Assembly: GCF_019774615.1 (NCBI RefSeq)
Contig: NZ_CP081497.1
Span: 2,108,001-2,172,000 of the forward strand
Source of the DNA: Streptomyces sp. BHT-5-2
GTDB taxonomy: Bacteria; Actinomycetota; Actinomycetes; Streptomycetales; Streptomycetaceae
Direction: 5' to 3'
DNA: 64,000 bases
How positions within the stretch are numbered: the stretch's first letter is position 1; every line of letters starts with the position of its first letter. Made by a program: the position numbers and the translations under genes. The notes below the pieces were generated by a model. The model did no database searches. It had not been told where the DNA came from and saw nothing but the letters and a program-made list of their open reading frames with translations. Positions 24,406 to 33,095 of the stretch are shown here, one piece after another.

Positions 24406-25326
24406 TCAGCTAGGGCCGCGCTGCCGGACGACCCGCCCGGCCCGGGCCAGCTCCACGTTGAACTGCGCCCCCGACAGCAGCGACAGGTTGGAGAACCACA
24501 GCCAGATCAGGAACACCACCGGCCCGGCCAGCGACCCGTACAGCCGGTTGAAGGTGCCGACGTACGAGGCGTAGAACGCGAAGCCCGCCGACGACACCAG
24601 CCACAGCAGCACCGCCAGCACCCCGCCCGGAACGGCCCGCCGCACCCCGCGGGAACTCGGCGGCCCGGAGCGGAACAGCACCATCGCCAACACGGTCGCC
24701 AGCACCAGCAGCAGCGGCCACTGGAGCACGTTCCACAGCGCCTCCCCCGCCTCGCCGAACCCCAGCGTGTGGCCGAGCGCCGTCGCCACCGGCCCGCTCA
24801 CCAGCAGCGCCACCGCACTGCAGATCAGCAGTGCCATCAGCAGCAGCGCGGTCACCAGGATCCGGGGGGCCTTCCGCCACGGCGGCCGGTCGTCCTTCGT
24901 CCGGTGCATGGCGTGCAGCGCCCGCCGGAACACCGCCAGATAGCTGCACGACGACCACAGCGCGCTGACCGCCGCGCCGCCCACCACCACCCAGGCCGCG
25001 GTGCGCTGGTGCGCCATCACCACCAGCGCGTGCCGGACCGTCGCCCCCGACTCGGCCGGTGCGATCGAGCTGAGGTGGTTGATCAGCTGCTCGGTGCCGG
25101 CCGGATCGGCGAGCCCGATCAGCGAGATGGTGACGATCGCCGACGGCAGCAGCGCCAGCACCGAGTAGTACGTCAGGCTCGCCGCGTAGTCCGTCAGGTC
25201 GTCGTGCCAGACGGACAGCGGTGTCCGGCGCAGTGCCGTGCGGTACCGCCGCCAGGCCGACCGGCGGGGCGGGCGCCCGGCGCCGGTCCGTGCTAGGGCC
25301 GTGGACGACGCGGTCTCAGTCCCCAT
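24406..25326 (-). CDS. YihY/BrkB-family inner-membrane protein
   Basis: 306 aa with about six transmembrane helices. Family landmarks: DDLTDYAASLTYYSVLALLP near the N-terminus, SALWSSCSYLAVFRRALHA, and the C-terminal YASYVGTFNRLYGSLAGPVV and FLIWLWFSNLSLLSGAQFNVE. Once misassigned as RNase BN; the true role is unresolved, with transport or envelope roles proposed. Convergent with the pterin dehydratase gene. Confidence 0.92.
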   Translation of the reverse strand: MGTETASSTALARTGAGRPPRRSAWRRYRTALRRTPLSVWHDDLTDYAASLTYYSVLALLPSAIVTISLIGLADPAGTEQLINHLSSIAPAESGATVRHALVVMAHQRTAAWVVVGGAAVSALWSSCSYLAVFRRALHAMHRTKDDRPPWRKAPRILVTALLLMALLICSAVALLVSGPVATALGHTLGFGEAGEALWNVLQWPLLLVLATVLAMVLFRSGPPSSRGVRRAVPGGVLAVLLWLVSSAGFAFYASYVGTFNRLYGSLAGPVVFLIWLWFSNLSLLSGAQFNVELARAGRVVRQRGPS

Positions 25327-25514
25327 GCCGGACCCCCGACGTCCCGGCCCGTCGCCAGGCGACGTCCCGCATACCGCTCCCGCCCATGTCGTATCCGTCC
25401 TCTGTGCCGTGCCGGCCCCGTGTGGTCCGGGGCCCGGCCTGCATCATCCCCCGGCGCGGCGGCCACGTGCGAGGGGCGGGGGCCCGGCGCCCGGCGGCCG
25501 GTGCGCCGGCTCCG

Positions 25515-26654
25515 TCAGCCGAAGGGCAGCCCCCGCCACGGGGACGCCGGATCCTGCGTCAGCACCCGGTGGAGGTGTGTCGTCTCGGCGTAGGCCGGTC
25601 CGAACCAGCCGTTGTCGAAGGCCAGCACCCGCCCCAGCGCATACCCGGCGGCGAACTCCTCCCACGACCCGTAGACCTCCGCGGCGCGGGTCGCCACCCG
25701 CAGCACCGCCTGCTCGGCCTGCGGCGGCGCGCACAGCCGGGCGCCCAGGCCCCAGCGGACCAGGCCCACCGCGTGCGCCAGGTCCAGCGCGGCCAGCGAG
25801 CCCACCCGGCCGTCGGGTGGCAGCACCCCGTCGGTCCGGAACCGCTCCTCGTAGCGCTCCACCAGCTCCGGGACCGCGGCCGCCGCGCCCTCACCGGAGC
25901 CCTCAACGGACTTCCCATCGGGCGTCACATCGGACTCCGCGCCGGACTCCGTGCTCGATCCCGTGGCACGGGCGCGCAGCGCCGCCTCCGTCTCCGCCGG
26001 TACGAACTGCCCGTCGAGCAGCTGGTCGAAGCGCTGCTGCCAGCTCGCCGGATCCCCCACCGACCACTGCGCGTGCAGGGTCTCCGCGTCCGTCGCGTAG
26101 TCCAGGAACGCGGTGCCCAACTCGTTCCACGGCACGCTGTGGTGCACCGCCAGCGGTGCGCCGCACGCCAGCCCCTGCGCCACCGGACCGTGCAGCGGCC
26201 TCCCGATGGGGGCACCTCCCATGCCATTAAGGCAATGGGGGAGGGTCACCAGCAGCCCGCCCGGCCGCACCCCGACCTGCGCCCGGATCCGCTGCCAGCC
26301 GGCGCGGTGGGCGGGCGTGGCGAGCAGGTACGCGGCGAACGGGGTGCCCGGATTGACCGCCAGCCGCCACTTGTCGTTGGGCCAGTCCTGGGCCAACTCC
26401 TCGATCGAGACCCGGTCGAAAAACCCTTGCGGTTCCCACGGCGGCAGCATGCCGCGCGTCAGTACGGGAATGCACTTACCGCCCGCCACCGGATCGTCGT
26501 AGACGGGCAGCGGTTCCTGCCCCTGCTGCGGAGCAGCCAGATACAGATCCTCACCGGCGATCGCCGCGACCTGTCCGTCCCCGTCCCCACGTGCCGTTGC
26601 CTCGTACAGCCGCCGCTCGGTCTCCGTCGGCGGCATCCATCCCGGAGTACCCAC
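25515..26654 (-). CDS. DUF1266 domain-containing protein
   Basis: 379 aa from GTG. The N-terminal half resembles the SseB-like module seen in this family (TETERRLYEATARGDGDGQV, DRVSIEELAQDWPNDKWRLA). The C-terminal DUF1266 has AALDLAHAVGLVRWGLGARL and FAAGYALGRVLAFDNGWFGP. A short palindromic element is inserted in frame in the middle (LPHCLNGMGGAPIG). No enzymatic motif is evident. The GTG start matches the family opening VGTPGWMPPTETE; ATG 26639 is an alternative. Confidence 0.85.
   Translation of the reverse strand: MGTPGWMPPTETERRLYEATARGDGDGQVAAIAGEDLYLAAPQQGQEPLPVYDDPVAGGKCIPVLTRGMLPPWEPQGFFDRVSIEELAQDWPNDKWRLAVNPGTPFAAYLLATPAHRAGWQRIRAQVGVRPGGLLVTLPHCLNGMGGAPIGRPLHGPVAQGLACGAPLAVHHSVPWNELGTAFLDYATDAETLHAQWSVGDPASWQQRFDQLLDGQFVPAETEAALRARATGSSTESGAESDVTPDGKSVEGSGEGAAAAVPELVERYEERFRTDGVLPPDGRVGSLAALDLAHAVGLVRWGLGARLCAPPQAEQAVLRVATRAAEVYGSWEEFAAGYALGRVLAFDNGWFGPAYAETTHLHRVLTQDPASPWRGLPFG
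26206..26244. repeat. Short interspersed palindrome inside the DUF1266 coding sequence
   Basis: GGGGGCACCTCCC and GGCAATGGGGGAGG flank an ATTAA centre. This looks like the small GGGGGAGG-type interspersed repeat seen across streptomycete genomes. Here it is read through in frame as a Gly/Met/Pro-rich segment. Confidence 0.6.
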
Positions 26655-26767
26655 AGGCCAAGACCCTACGGTGACCTCGTCCACGGCCGGAACCAGGGGC
26701 CGCGGAAGGACCGCAGGACCGGCCCGGCCGTTTGCCGGAGCCCATCCCGTATCGGAGGCTCGATGCC

Positions 26768-27730
26768 ATGAGCAGTGACGATCGCCCCGCGTCCGGGCAC
26801 CTGCCGCACGTCGGCGCCGAACAGGACGGCGCCGCCGTCGACTGGGAGGTGCTCGGCCCGCTCCTGGAACGGGGCGCCGAGATCCAGACACCGCTCCACG
26901 AGCAGGCCGCCGCCTGGCTCCGTGCGCTGCTCGCCGGCGACGGCCCGGACCAGGGGGCCGCCGTGCCCGGCCCGCCGGTCCGGCCGGTGACCGTCCGCCG
27001 CGTCCTGGACGTCGGCAGCGGTCCCGGTGTCGTCAGCTGCCTCCTGGCGCGGGCGTTCCCGGACGCCGAGGTGTGCGCGGTGGACGCCACCGAGGCCCTG
27101 CTGGACCGGGCGCGGGACCGCGCCGCGCGGCTCGGCCTGACCGACCGGATCCACACCCACTGTGCCGAGGTCCCGCACGGCCTGGACGCGCTCGGCGGCG
27201 CCGACCTCATCTGGTCGAGCAAGGCGCTGCACCACGTCGGGGACCAGCGCGGCGCGGTGGCCGCCCTCGCCGCCCATCTGCGTCCCGGCGGGCTGCTCGC
27301 GATCGCCGAGGGCGGCCTCGCCCCGCGCTTCCTGCCGCGCGACATCGGCATCGGCCGCCCGGGACTCCAGGCCCGGCTGGACGCGGCCGCCGAGGACTGG
27401 TTCACCGCGATGCGGGCCGCCCTGCCCGATGCCACCGACACCCTGGAGGACTGGCCGGCCTTCCTGGCCAACGCCGGTCTGCGCACGCCGCTCACCCGCA
27501 GTTTCCTGCTGGACCTGCCGGCCCCGCTCCCCGACGATGCCCGCCGCTACCTCCAGGCCAACCTCGCCCGGGCCGTGGAGCATTACGGCGACCAACTGGA
27601 CCCGGACGACGTCAGCACCCTCACCCGCCTCACCGACCCCTACGACCCCGCGGGCATCACCCGCCGCCCGGACGTCTTCCTGCTCTCCGCGCAGACCGTC
27701 CACACCGCCCGCGCGCCGGAGCAGGTCTAG
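26768..27730 (+). CDS. Class I SAM-dependent methyltransferase
   Basis: 320 aa. Motif I VRRVLDVGSGPGVVSCLLAR, post-I VCAVDATEALLDRARDRA, motif II GGADLIWSSKALHHVGDQRG and motif III LRPGGLLAIAEGGL. The N-terminal region (EILGP-like, IQTPLHEQAAAWLRALLA) is a lid seen in small-molecule methyltransferases. GGAGG precedes the ATG by 9 nt. Substrate unknown; divergent from the DUF1266 gene. Confidence 0.9.
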   Translation: MSSDDRPASGHLPHVGAEQDGAAVDWEVLGPLLERGAEIQTPLHEQAAAWLRALLAGDGPDQGAAVPGPPVRPVTVRRVLDVGSGPGVVSCLLARAFPDAEVCAVDATEALLDRARDRAARLGLTDRIHTHCAEVPHGLDALGGADLIWSSKALHHVGDQRGAVAALAAHLRPGGLLAIAEGGLAPRFLPRDIGIGRPGLQARLDAAAEDWFTAMRAALPDATDTLEDWPAFLANAGLRTPLTRSFLLDLPAPLPDDARRYLQANLARAVEHYGDQLDPDDVSTLTRLTDPYDPAGITRRPDVFLLSAQTVHTARAPEQV

Positions 27731-27793
27731 GGCGTCGCCGCCCGGCCGTGCGGTGGGCGTCGGCGTCCCCCGCACCCACACCCTCGTCGTGCC

Positions 27794-28579
27794 TCACCCC
27801 ATCGGTTTCGGGTGGATCATCGCGAAGACCGCGCCCTGGGGGTCGGTGACCACGGCCATCCGGCCGGCGATCATGTCGAACGGTTCCAGGATCGCGCCGC
27901 CGCCGGCCGCGTCGACCTTGGCGACCGCCGCGTCGGTGTCCGGCACCGCGAAGTACGTCAGCCAGTGCGACGGGGTGTCGGCCGGCAGGTGTTCCGGCAT
28001 CGGCTGCATACCGCCCACGGGGCGGCCGTCCACCTGGAGCGCGTAGTAGTGCTCGATGCCCTCCATCGTCGTCGGCTCGATGCCGAAGGCCGCCCGGTAG
28101 AAGGCGGAGGCCGCGGAGCGGTCGGAGGTGTTCAGCTCGTTCCAGACCAGTGCGCCGGTCTCGTTGACGACTCCGGCGCCCGGGAAGTCGACCGGCTGCC
28201 AGACACCGAAGACCGCCCCGGTCGGGTCGGCGGCGATAAACATCCGGCCCAGGGACATCACGTCCATCACGGGCATCAGCACCGTGCCGCCGGCGGACTC
28301 CACCGCCCGCTGGCTGGCCTCCGCGTCGGCGCTGGCCAGATAGGTGGTCCAGACGGTCGGCGGGGCGGGCTGGTCGCCCATGGCGACCGCGGCCATGATG
28401 CCGGCGACGGGCTTCCCGTTCAGCTGGCAGACCGCATAGCCGCCCGTCTCCGGAGGGCCGACCTCACCGGTCCAGCCGAGGAGGCCGGAGTAGAAGTCGA
28501 TGGCGGCCTTCTGGTCGGGGGCCGCGAGATCGACCCAGCAGGGCGTCCCGGGCGCGTAGGGAGTGGTGACGTCGGGCAT
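27794..28579 (-). CDS. Two-domain VOC protein (glyoxalase-like)
   Basis: 261 aa with two tandem VOC modules: GTPCWVDLAAPDQKAAIDFY to ADPTGAVFGVWQP, and GALVWNELNTSDRSAASAFY to TDPQGAVFAMIHPKPMG. Closely resembles the actinobacterial family whose members are annotated glyoxalase or 27-kDa antigen Cfp30B-like. Active-site Glu residues are replaced by Gly/Ala at VFGVW and VFAMI, so ligand binding rather than catalysis is plausible. Confidence 0.88.
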   Translation of the reverse strand: MPDVTTPYAPGTPCWVDLAAPDQKAAIDFYSGLLGWTGEVGPPETGGYAVCQLNGKPVAGIMAAVAMGDQPAPPTVWTTYLASADAEASQRAVESAGGTVLMPVMDVMSLGRMFIAADPTGAVFGVWQPVDFPGAGVVNETGALVWNELNTSDRSAASAFYRAAFGIEPTTMEGIEHYYALQVDGRPVGGMQPMPEHLPADTPSHWLTYFAVPDTDAAVAKVDAAGGGAILEPFDMIAGRMAVVTDPQGAVFAMIHPKPMG

Positions 28580-28751
28580 CGGTGCCTCCTCGGAGCGGAG
28601 TGGTGGCCGCCCGGCGGCCTCCGTCCCTGCGGCCGGCGCCGCCGCGGCCGTCCCCTCTCCACATTTGCCGCCGCCCGCCGCCCCCGCCACTCGGGGCCGC
28701 GCCCTTCGCTCCGCCCGGCGGAACGCTCCGCGGCGGCCCCCGGCACACGGC

Positions 28752-28784
28752 GGCGCCGCCCGCCCCGACGGGACGGGCGGCGCC
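28752..28784 (-). terminator. GC-rich stem after the aldo/keto reductase gene
   Basis: GGCGCCGCCCG and CGGGCGGCGCC pair over 11 bp, with an inner CCC/GGG extension possible. It is 40 nt past the reductase stop on its strand. Confidence 0.7.
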
Positions 28785-28823
28785 TGGCCGTGTGGAGCGA
28801 GCCCTCGGGCCTCGATCGGGCTC

Positions 28824-29657
28824 TCAGGCCGCGTCGAAGGTGGCCGGGTCCGGGCCGAGGCGGGTGCCGGCGTCGAGACCGGCCAGGGCCGAGAGGTCGT
28901 CGCCGTCCAGCTCGAAGCCGAAGACGTCGAAGTTCTCCCGGATCCGCGACGGGGTGGCGGACTTGGGGATGACCACGTTGCCGAGCTGGAGGTGCCAGCG
29001 CAGCACGATCTGGGCGGGGGTCTTGCCGTGCTTCTCGGCGATCTTGGCGACCGTGGCGTCGGTCAGCAGGTCCTTGCCCTGGCCCAGCGGCGACCAGGCT
29101 TCGGTCGCGATGCCGTGCCGGGCGTGGAAGGCGCGGGACTCGGCCTGCTGGAGGTGCGGGTGCAGCTCGATCTGGTTGACCGCCGGGACGATGGAGGTCT
29201 CTCCGAGCAGCCGCTCCAGGTGGGCGGGGAGGAAGTTGGAGACGCCGATGGCCTTGGCGCGGCCGTCCGCGTAGATCTTCTCGAACGCCTTGTACGTGTC
29301 CACGTAGGTGTCGCGGGAGGGCAGCGGCCAGTGGATGAGGTACAGGTCGACGTACTCCAGGCCCAGCTTGGCCAGCGAGGTGTCGAAGGCGCGGAGGGTG
29401 GCGTCGTAGCCCTGGTCGGAGTTCCAGAGCTTGGTGGTGACGAAGAGCTCCTCGCGGGCGATGCCGGAGGCGGTGAGGGCCTTGCCGGTGCCCTCTTCGT
29501 TGCCGTAGATCGCAGCGGTGTCGATGCTGCGGTAGCCGGCTTCGAGAGCGTGGCCGACGGCGGTGGCCGCCGCGTCGTCGGGGATCTGCCAGACGCCGTA
29601 GCCGAGCTGGGGCATCGTGACGTTGTTGTTGAGCGTGATGGACGGAACCGTGCTCAC
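28824..29657 (-). CDS. Aldo/keto reductase, NADPH-dependent
   Basis: 277 aa, the normal family length, from a GTG start. Landmarks: MPQLGYGVWQIPDDAA, YRSIDTAAIYGNEEGTG (catalytic Asp and Tyr), VTTKLWNSDQGYD (Lys), DLYLIHWPLPSRD (His), AIGVSNFLPAHLERLL and the cofactor segment VVIPKSATPSRIRENFDVF. Matches the 2,5-diketo-D-gluconate reductase-like AKR group that reduces small carbonyls. Physiological substrate unknown. 100 nt downstream of the acyl-CoA synthetase gene on the same strand. Confidence 0.93.
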   Translation of the reverse strand: MSTVPSITLNNNVTMPQLGYGVWQIPDDAAATAVGHALEAGYRSIDTAAIYGNEEGTGKALTASGIAREELFVTTKLWNSDQGYDATLRAFDTSLAKLGLEYVDLYLIHWPLPSRDTYVDTYKAFEKIYADGRAKAIGVSNFLPAHLERLLGETSIVPAVNQIELHPHLQQAESRAFHARHGIATEAWSPLGQGKDLLTDATVAKIAEKHGKTPAQIVLRWHLQLGNVVIPKSATPSRIRENFDVFGFELDGDDLSALAGLDAGTRLGPDPATFDAA

Positions 29658-29757
29658 GGGGGGTCGATCCTTACGTCGGCTTTCGTTGTACGGGGGCGTC
29701 AACGATCGTCCGTCTCCGGACATTCCCGCGCACCCGGACAGATTCCACCCGGGTTCC

Positions 29758-31584
29758 TCACCCCCGGTACAGCGCGTCGACCTCCGCCGCGTACGCCGTC
29801 TCGATCGCCTTGCGCTTGAGCTTCAGCGACGGCGTCAGCAGGCCGTGCTCCTCGGTGAACTGGTTGGCCAGTATCCGGAAGGTGCGGATCGACTCGGCCT
29901 GCGAGACCAGCGTGTTGGCGGCGACCACGGCGCGCCGGATCTCGGTCTCCACGTCGGGGTCGCGCACCAGGTCGCGCGGCGGCATCTCCGGCTTGCCGCG
30001 CATCGTCAGCCAGTGCGCGACCGCCTCCGGGTCCAGCGTGACCAGCGCCGCGATGAACGGGCGGTCGTTGCCGACGACGATGCACTGGCCGACGAGCGGA
30101 TGCGCCCGCACCCGTTCCTCCAGCGGTACCGGCGAGACGGACTTGCCGCCCGAGGTGACCAGTATTTCCTTCTTCCGGCCGGTGATCGTCAGATAGCCGT
30201 CCTCGTCCAGGGCGCCCAGGTCCCCGGTGGAGAACCAGCCGTCGTGCAGTACGGCGTCGGTCGACTTGGGGTCCTTGTGGTAGCCCTGGAAGACCTGGCC
30301 CCCGTACAGCCAGACCTCGCCGTCCTCGGCGATGTGGACGGTGGTGCCGGGGACCGGTGTGCCGACGGTGCCGAAGCGGGTCCGCTCCGGCGGGTTGGCG
30401 GTGGCCGCCGCGGTGCTCTCCGTCAGGCCGTAGCCCTCGAAGATCCGGACGCCGGCGCCGGCGAAGAACAGTCCCAGCCGGCGCTCCATGGCCGAGCCGC
30501 CGGACATCGCGTGCCGCACCCGGCCGCCGAGTGCCTCGCGGACCTTGCTGTAGACCAGCTTGTCGAAGAGCTGGTGCTGCATCCGCAGCGAGGCGCCGGG
30601 GCCGGAGCCGGTGCCGAACGCCTTGTGCTCCGCCGCCTCCGCGTGGCGGACGGCGACGTCGACGGCCTTGTCGAACGGTCCGGCCTTGCCCTCGGCCTCG
30701 GCCCGTCGCCGGGCGGCGGCGAAGACCTTCTCGAAGATGTAGGGCACCGCCAGGATGAACGTGGGGCGGAACGCCTGGAGGTCCGGGAGCAGGGCCCGGG
30801 CCGAGAGTTCGGGCTGGTGGCCGAGTTTGACCCGGCCGCGGATCGCGGCGACCTGCACCATCCGGCCGAAGACGTGCGCCAGCGGCAGGAAGAGCAGGGT
30901 CGCCGCCTCGTCGCCGGGCTTGGAGCGGAAGACCTTGTCGTAGCGCAGCACGATGTTGTCGGCCTCGGCCATGAAGTTGGCGTGGCTGATCACACAGCCC
31001 TTGGGGCGGCCGGTGGTGCCGGAGGTGTAGATGACCGTCGCGACGGCCTCCGGGGTCACGGCCATCCGGTGCCGGTGCACCACCTCGTCGTCGATGTGCG
31101 CGCCGGCCGCGGTCAGTTCGGCCACCGGGTCGGCGTCCAGCTGCCACAGCTTCCGTAGCTGGGGGAGTCGGCCGACGACCGAGCCGATGGTCATCGCGTG
31201 GTCCTCGTGTTCCACCAGGCAGGCCGAGACGTCGGCGTTGTGCAGCATCCAGAAGACCTGCTCCGCCGACGAGGTGGGGTACAGGGGCACGGACTGGGCG
31301 CCGATGGACCACAGCGCGTAGTCGAAGAGGGTCCACTCGTAGCGGGTGCGGGACATGATGCCGACCCGGTCGCCGAACCGGACGCCCTGGGCGAGCAGGC
31401 CCTTGGCGAGCCCGATGACCTCGTTGCGGAACTGTTCGGCGGTGATGTCCTGCCACTGCCCGGCGGCGTCCTTACGCCCCAGCGCGGTCCGTCCGGGATC
31501 GGATTCCGCGTTGTCGTACACCGAGTCGGCCAGCCCGCCGACCCGGGGCGCGGTCGCCAACGGAGGGACGGTGAACTCGCGCAA
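29758..31584 (-). CDS. Long-chain fatty-acid-CoA ligase (AMP-forming)
   Basis: 608 aa. ANL-superfamily motifs: P-loop-like VIYTSGTTGRPKGCVISHAN, FEGYGLTESTAAA, the hinge STGDLGALDEDGYLTITGRK and the C-terminal lysine region LLTPSLKLKRK. It activates fatty acids to acyl-AMP then acyl-CoA, as in beta-oxidation or lipid synthesis. The start is TTG with GGAG about 8 nt upstream. It probably leads the transcript that includes the aldo/keto reductase. Confidence 0.93.
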   Translation of the reverse strand: MREFTVPPLATAPRVGGLADSVYDNAESDPGRTALGRKDAAGQWQDITAEQFRNEVIGLAKGLLAQGVRFGDRVGIMSRTRYEWTLFDYALWSIGAQSVPLYPTSSAEQVFWMLHNADVSACLVEHEDHAMTIGSVVGRLPQLRKLWQLDADPVAELTAAGAHIDDEVVHRHRMAVTPEAVATVIYTSGTTGRPKGCVISHANFMAEADNIVLRYDKVFRSKPGDEAATLLFLPLAHVFGRMVQVAAIRGRVKLGHQPELSARALLPDLQAFRPTFILAVPYIFEKVFAAARRRAEAEGKAGPFDKAVDVAVRHAEAAEHKAFGTGSGPGASLRMQHQLFDKLVYSKVREALGGRVRHAMSGGSAMERRLGLFFAGAGVRIFEGYGLTESTAAATANPPERTRFGTVGTPVPGTTVHIAEDGEVWLYGGQVFQGYHKDPKSTDAVLHDGWFSTGDLGALDEDGYLTITGRKKEILVTSGGKSVSPVPLEERVRAHPLVGQCIVVGNDRPFIAALVTLDPEAVAHWLTMRGKPEMPPRDLVRDPDVETEIRRAVVAANTLVSQAESIRTFRILANQFTEEHGLLTPSLKLKRKAIETAYAAEVDALYRG

Positions 31585-32046
31585 TGACCCAGCTCCTCGT
31601 GGTGCTTCTCACAAGGCCGCGACCGTACCCCACGGGAACGCCCGGGGGGAGTGCGCTACCACGCTGCGAGCGAGGGTCGGCCGGAACCGGCCAGGCCGGG
31701 AAATCGGGTTACTTCGGGTAACGCCGGACATTATCCAGTCGATACGTAGCCGGACGAACACCGAGCCGGGACCGGATCTGCACCAAATCTCTGCATCTGT
31801 CACGGCGTCAGAGCATGTCGGAGGCACATTCCGGGAAACTGCGACGATCCGCGGGAGGTTCCCTGGAGATTCCGGACGAGCCAGGGGGCGCACCGGCCCG
31901 GCCCGTCGGCACCGGTCGGGGCGAGCCTGGCGGCCCGAGCGGTACGACGGATTCCGGGCACCTCGGCGGCCTCCGGACCGGGCCGCCCACGGGACAGCGG
32001 CCGCTCGCCACGGGATGCAACGGCTCGCCACGAGGGCAGTCGCCCG
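31585..32046. other. Intergenic region upstream of the acyl-CoA synthetase gene
   Basis: 462 nt between two same-strand genes. The part from 31690 to 31800 has lower GC and probably holds the synthetase promoter. No ORF or strong hairpin stood out. Confidence 0.5.
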
Positions 32047-32916
32047 CTACGGGAGGTGCAGCCGGTCGCCGCCCGCCAGGATCGCCTCGGCCAGCGCCTC
32101 CGCCGGGCCGCGCGCCGTCCCCGCCCGCTCCCCGGACAGCAGCACGAAGTCCACCCCGCCCAGCTCCGGCAGCCCGGCCCGGGACGGTATCCGCACCAGT
32201 CCCGGCGGGATCATCCCGAGCGTGTGCGCCATCACGCCCAGCCCCGCCCGGGTCGCCGCGATCAGGCCGCTCAGGCTCCCGCTGGTGCACGCGATCCGCC
32301 ACTCCCGGCCCTGTTGCTCCAGCGCCTCCAGGGCCCGCGCCCGGGTCACCGCCGGTGGCGGGAACACCACCAGCGGCACCGGCCGTCGCGGATCGAGCCG
32401 CAGCCGCTCACCGCCCACCCACACCAGCCGGTCCCGCCACACCAGCCGCCCTTGCGGGCCCTCCGGCCGCCGCTTGGCCAGCACGAGATCGAGCCGGCCG
32501 GCCGCCAGCAGTTCGTGCAGGGTGCCGGACAGCTCCACGGTCAGCTCCAGATCGACCTCCGGATGGTCCCGCCGGAACCCCTCCAGCACCTCCGGCATCC
32601 GGGTCAGCACGAAGTCCTCGGACGCCCCGAACCGCAGCCGCCCGCGCAGCCGGGTCCCGGCGAAGAAGCTCGTCGCCCGCTCGTTGGCCTCCAGGATGGT
32701 GCGCGCGAACCCCAGCATCGCCTCGCCGTCCTCGGTCAGGTCCACGGCATGGGTGTCCCGGACGAACAGCCGCCGCCCCGCGGCCTCCTCCAGCTTCCGC
32801 ACGTGCTGGCTCACCGTGGACTGGCGCAGCCCCAGCCGGTGCGCGGCCTGCGTGAAACTCAGCGTCTGCGCCACCGTGAGAAAGGTGCGCAGCTGCACCG
32901 GCTCGAACACGGACAC
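32047..32916 (-). CDS. LysR-family transcriptional regulator
   Basis: 289 aa. The N-terminal winged helix is classical (LRTFLTVAQTLSFTQAAHRL, QSTVSQHVRKLEEAAGRRLF). The effector domain follows with RGRLRFGASEDFVLTRMPEV and LVLAKRRPEG. Divergent from a bile-acid-symporter-family transporter, the usual arrangement for LysR regulators controlling their neighbour and themselves from the 180-nt gap. Confidence 0.93.
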   Translation of the reverse strand: MSVFEPVQLRTFLTVAQTLSFTQAAHRLGLRQSTVSQHVRKLEEAAGRRLFVRDTHAVDLTEDGEAMLGFARTILEANERATSFFAGTRLRGRLRFGASEDFVLTRMPEVLEGFRRDHPEVDLELTVELSGTLHELLAAGRLDLVLAKRRPEGPQGRLVWRDRLVWVGGERLRLDPRRPVPLVVFPPPAVTRARALEALEQQGREWRIACTSGSLSGLIAATRAGLGVMAHTLGMIPPGLVRIPSRAGLPELGGVDFVLLSGERAGTARGPAEALAEAILAGGDRLHLP

Positions 32917-33095
32917 CTCCCGCTCACCCCACCGTCATCGTCCTGCCGTCGACCTGCCGGTGACGTCTATCGCACTTCATGATGGCAGTCACCACAGTAA
33001 GAGGGGTTCCCGATCGCCGACCGGCCCGGCAGGCTGGCGGGGGCACCGTCCCGTCCATGCCGCCGTCCGCGAGCCGTCGAACCGAAGAGAGACCA

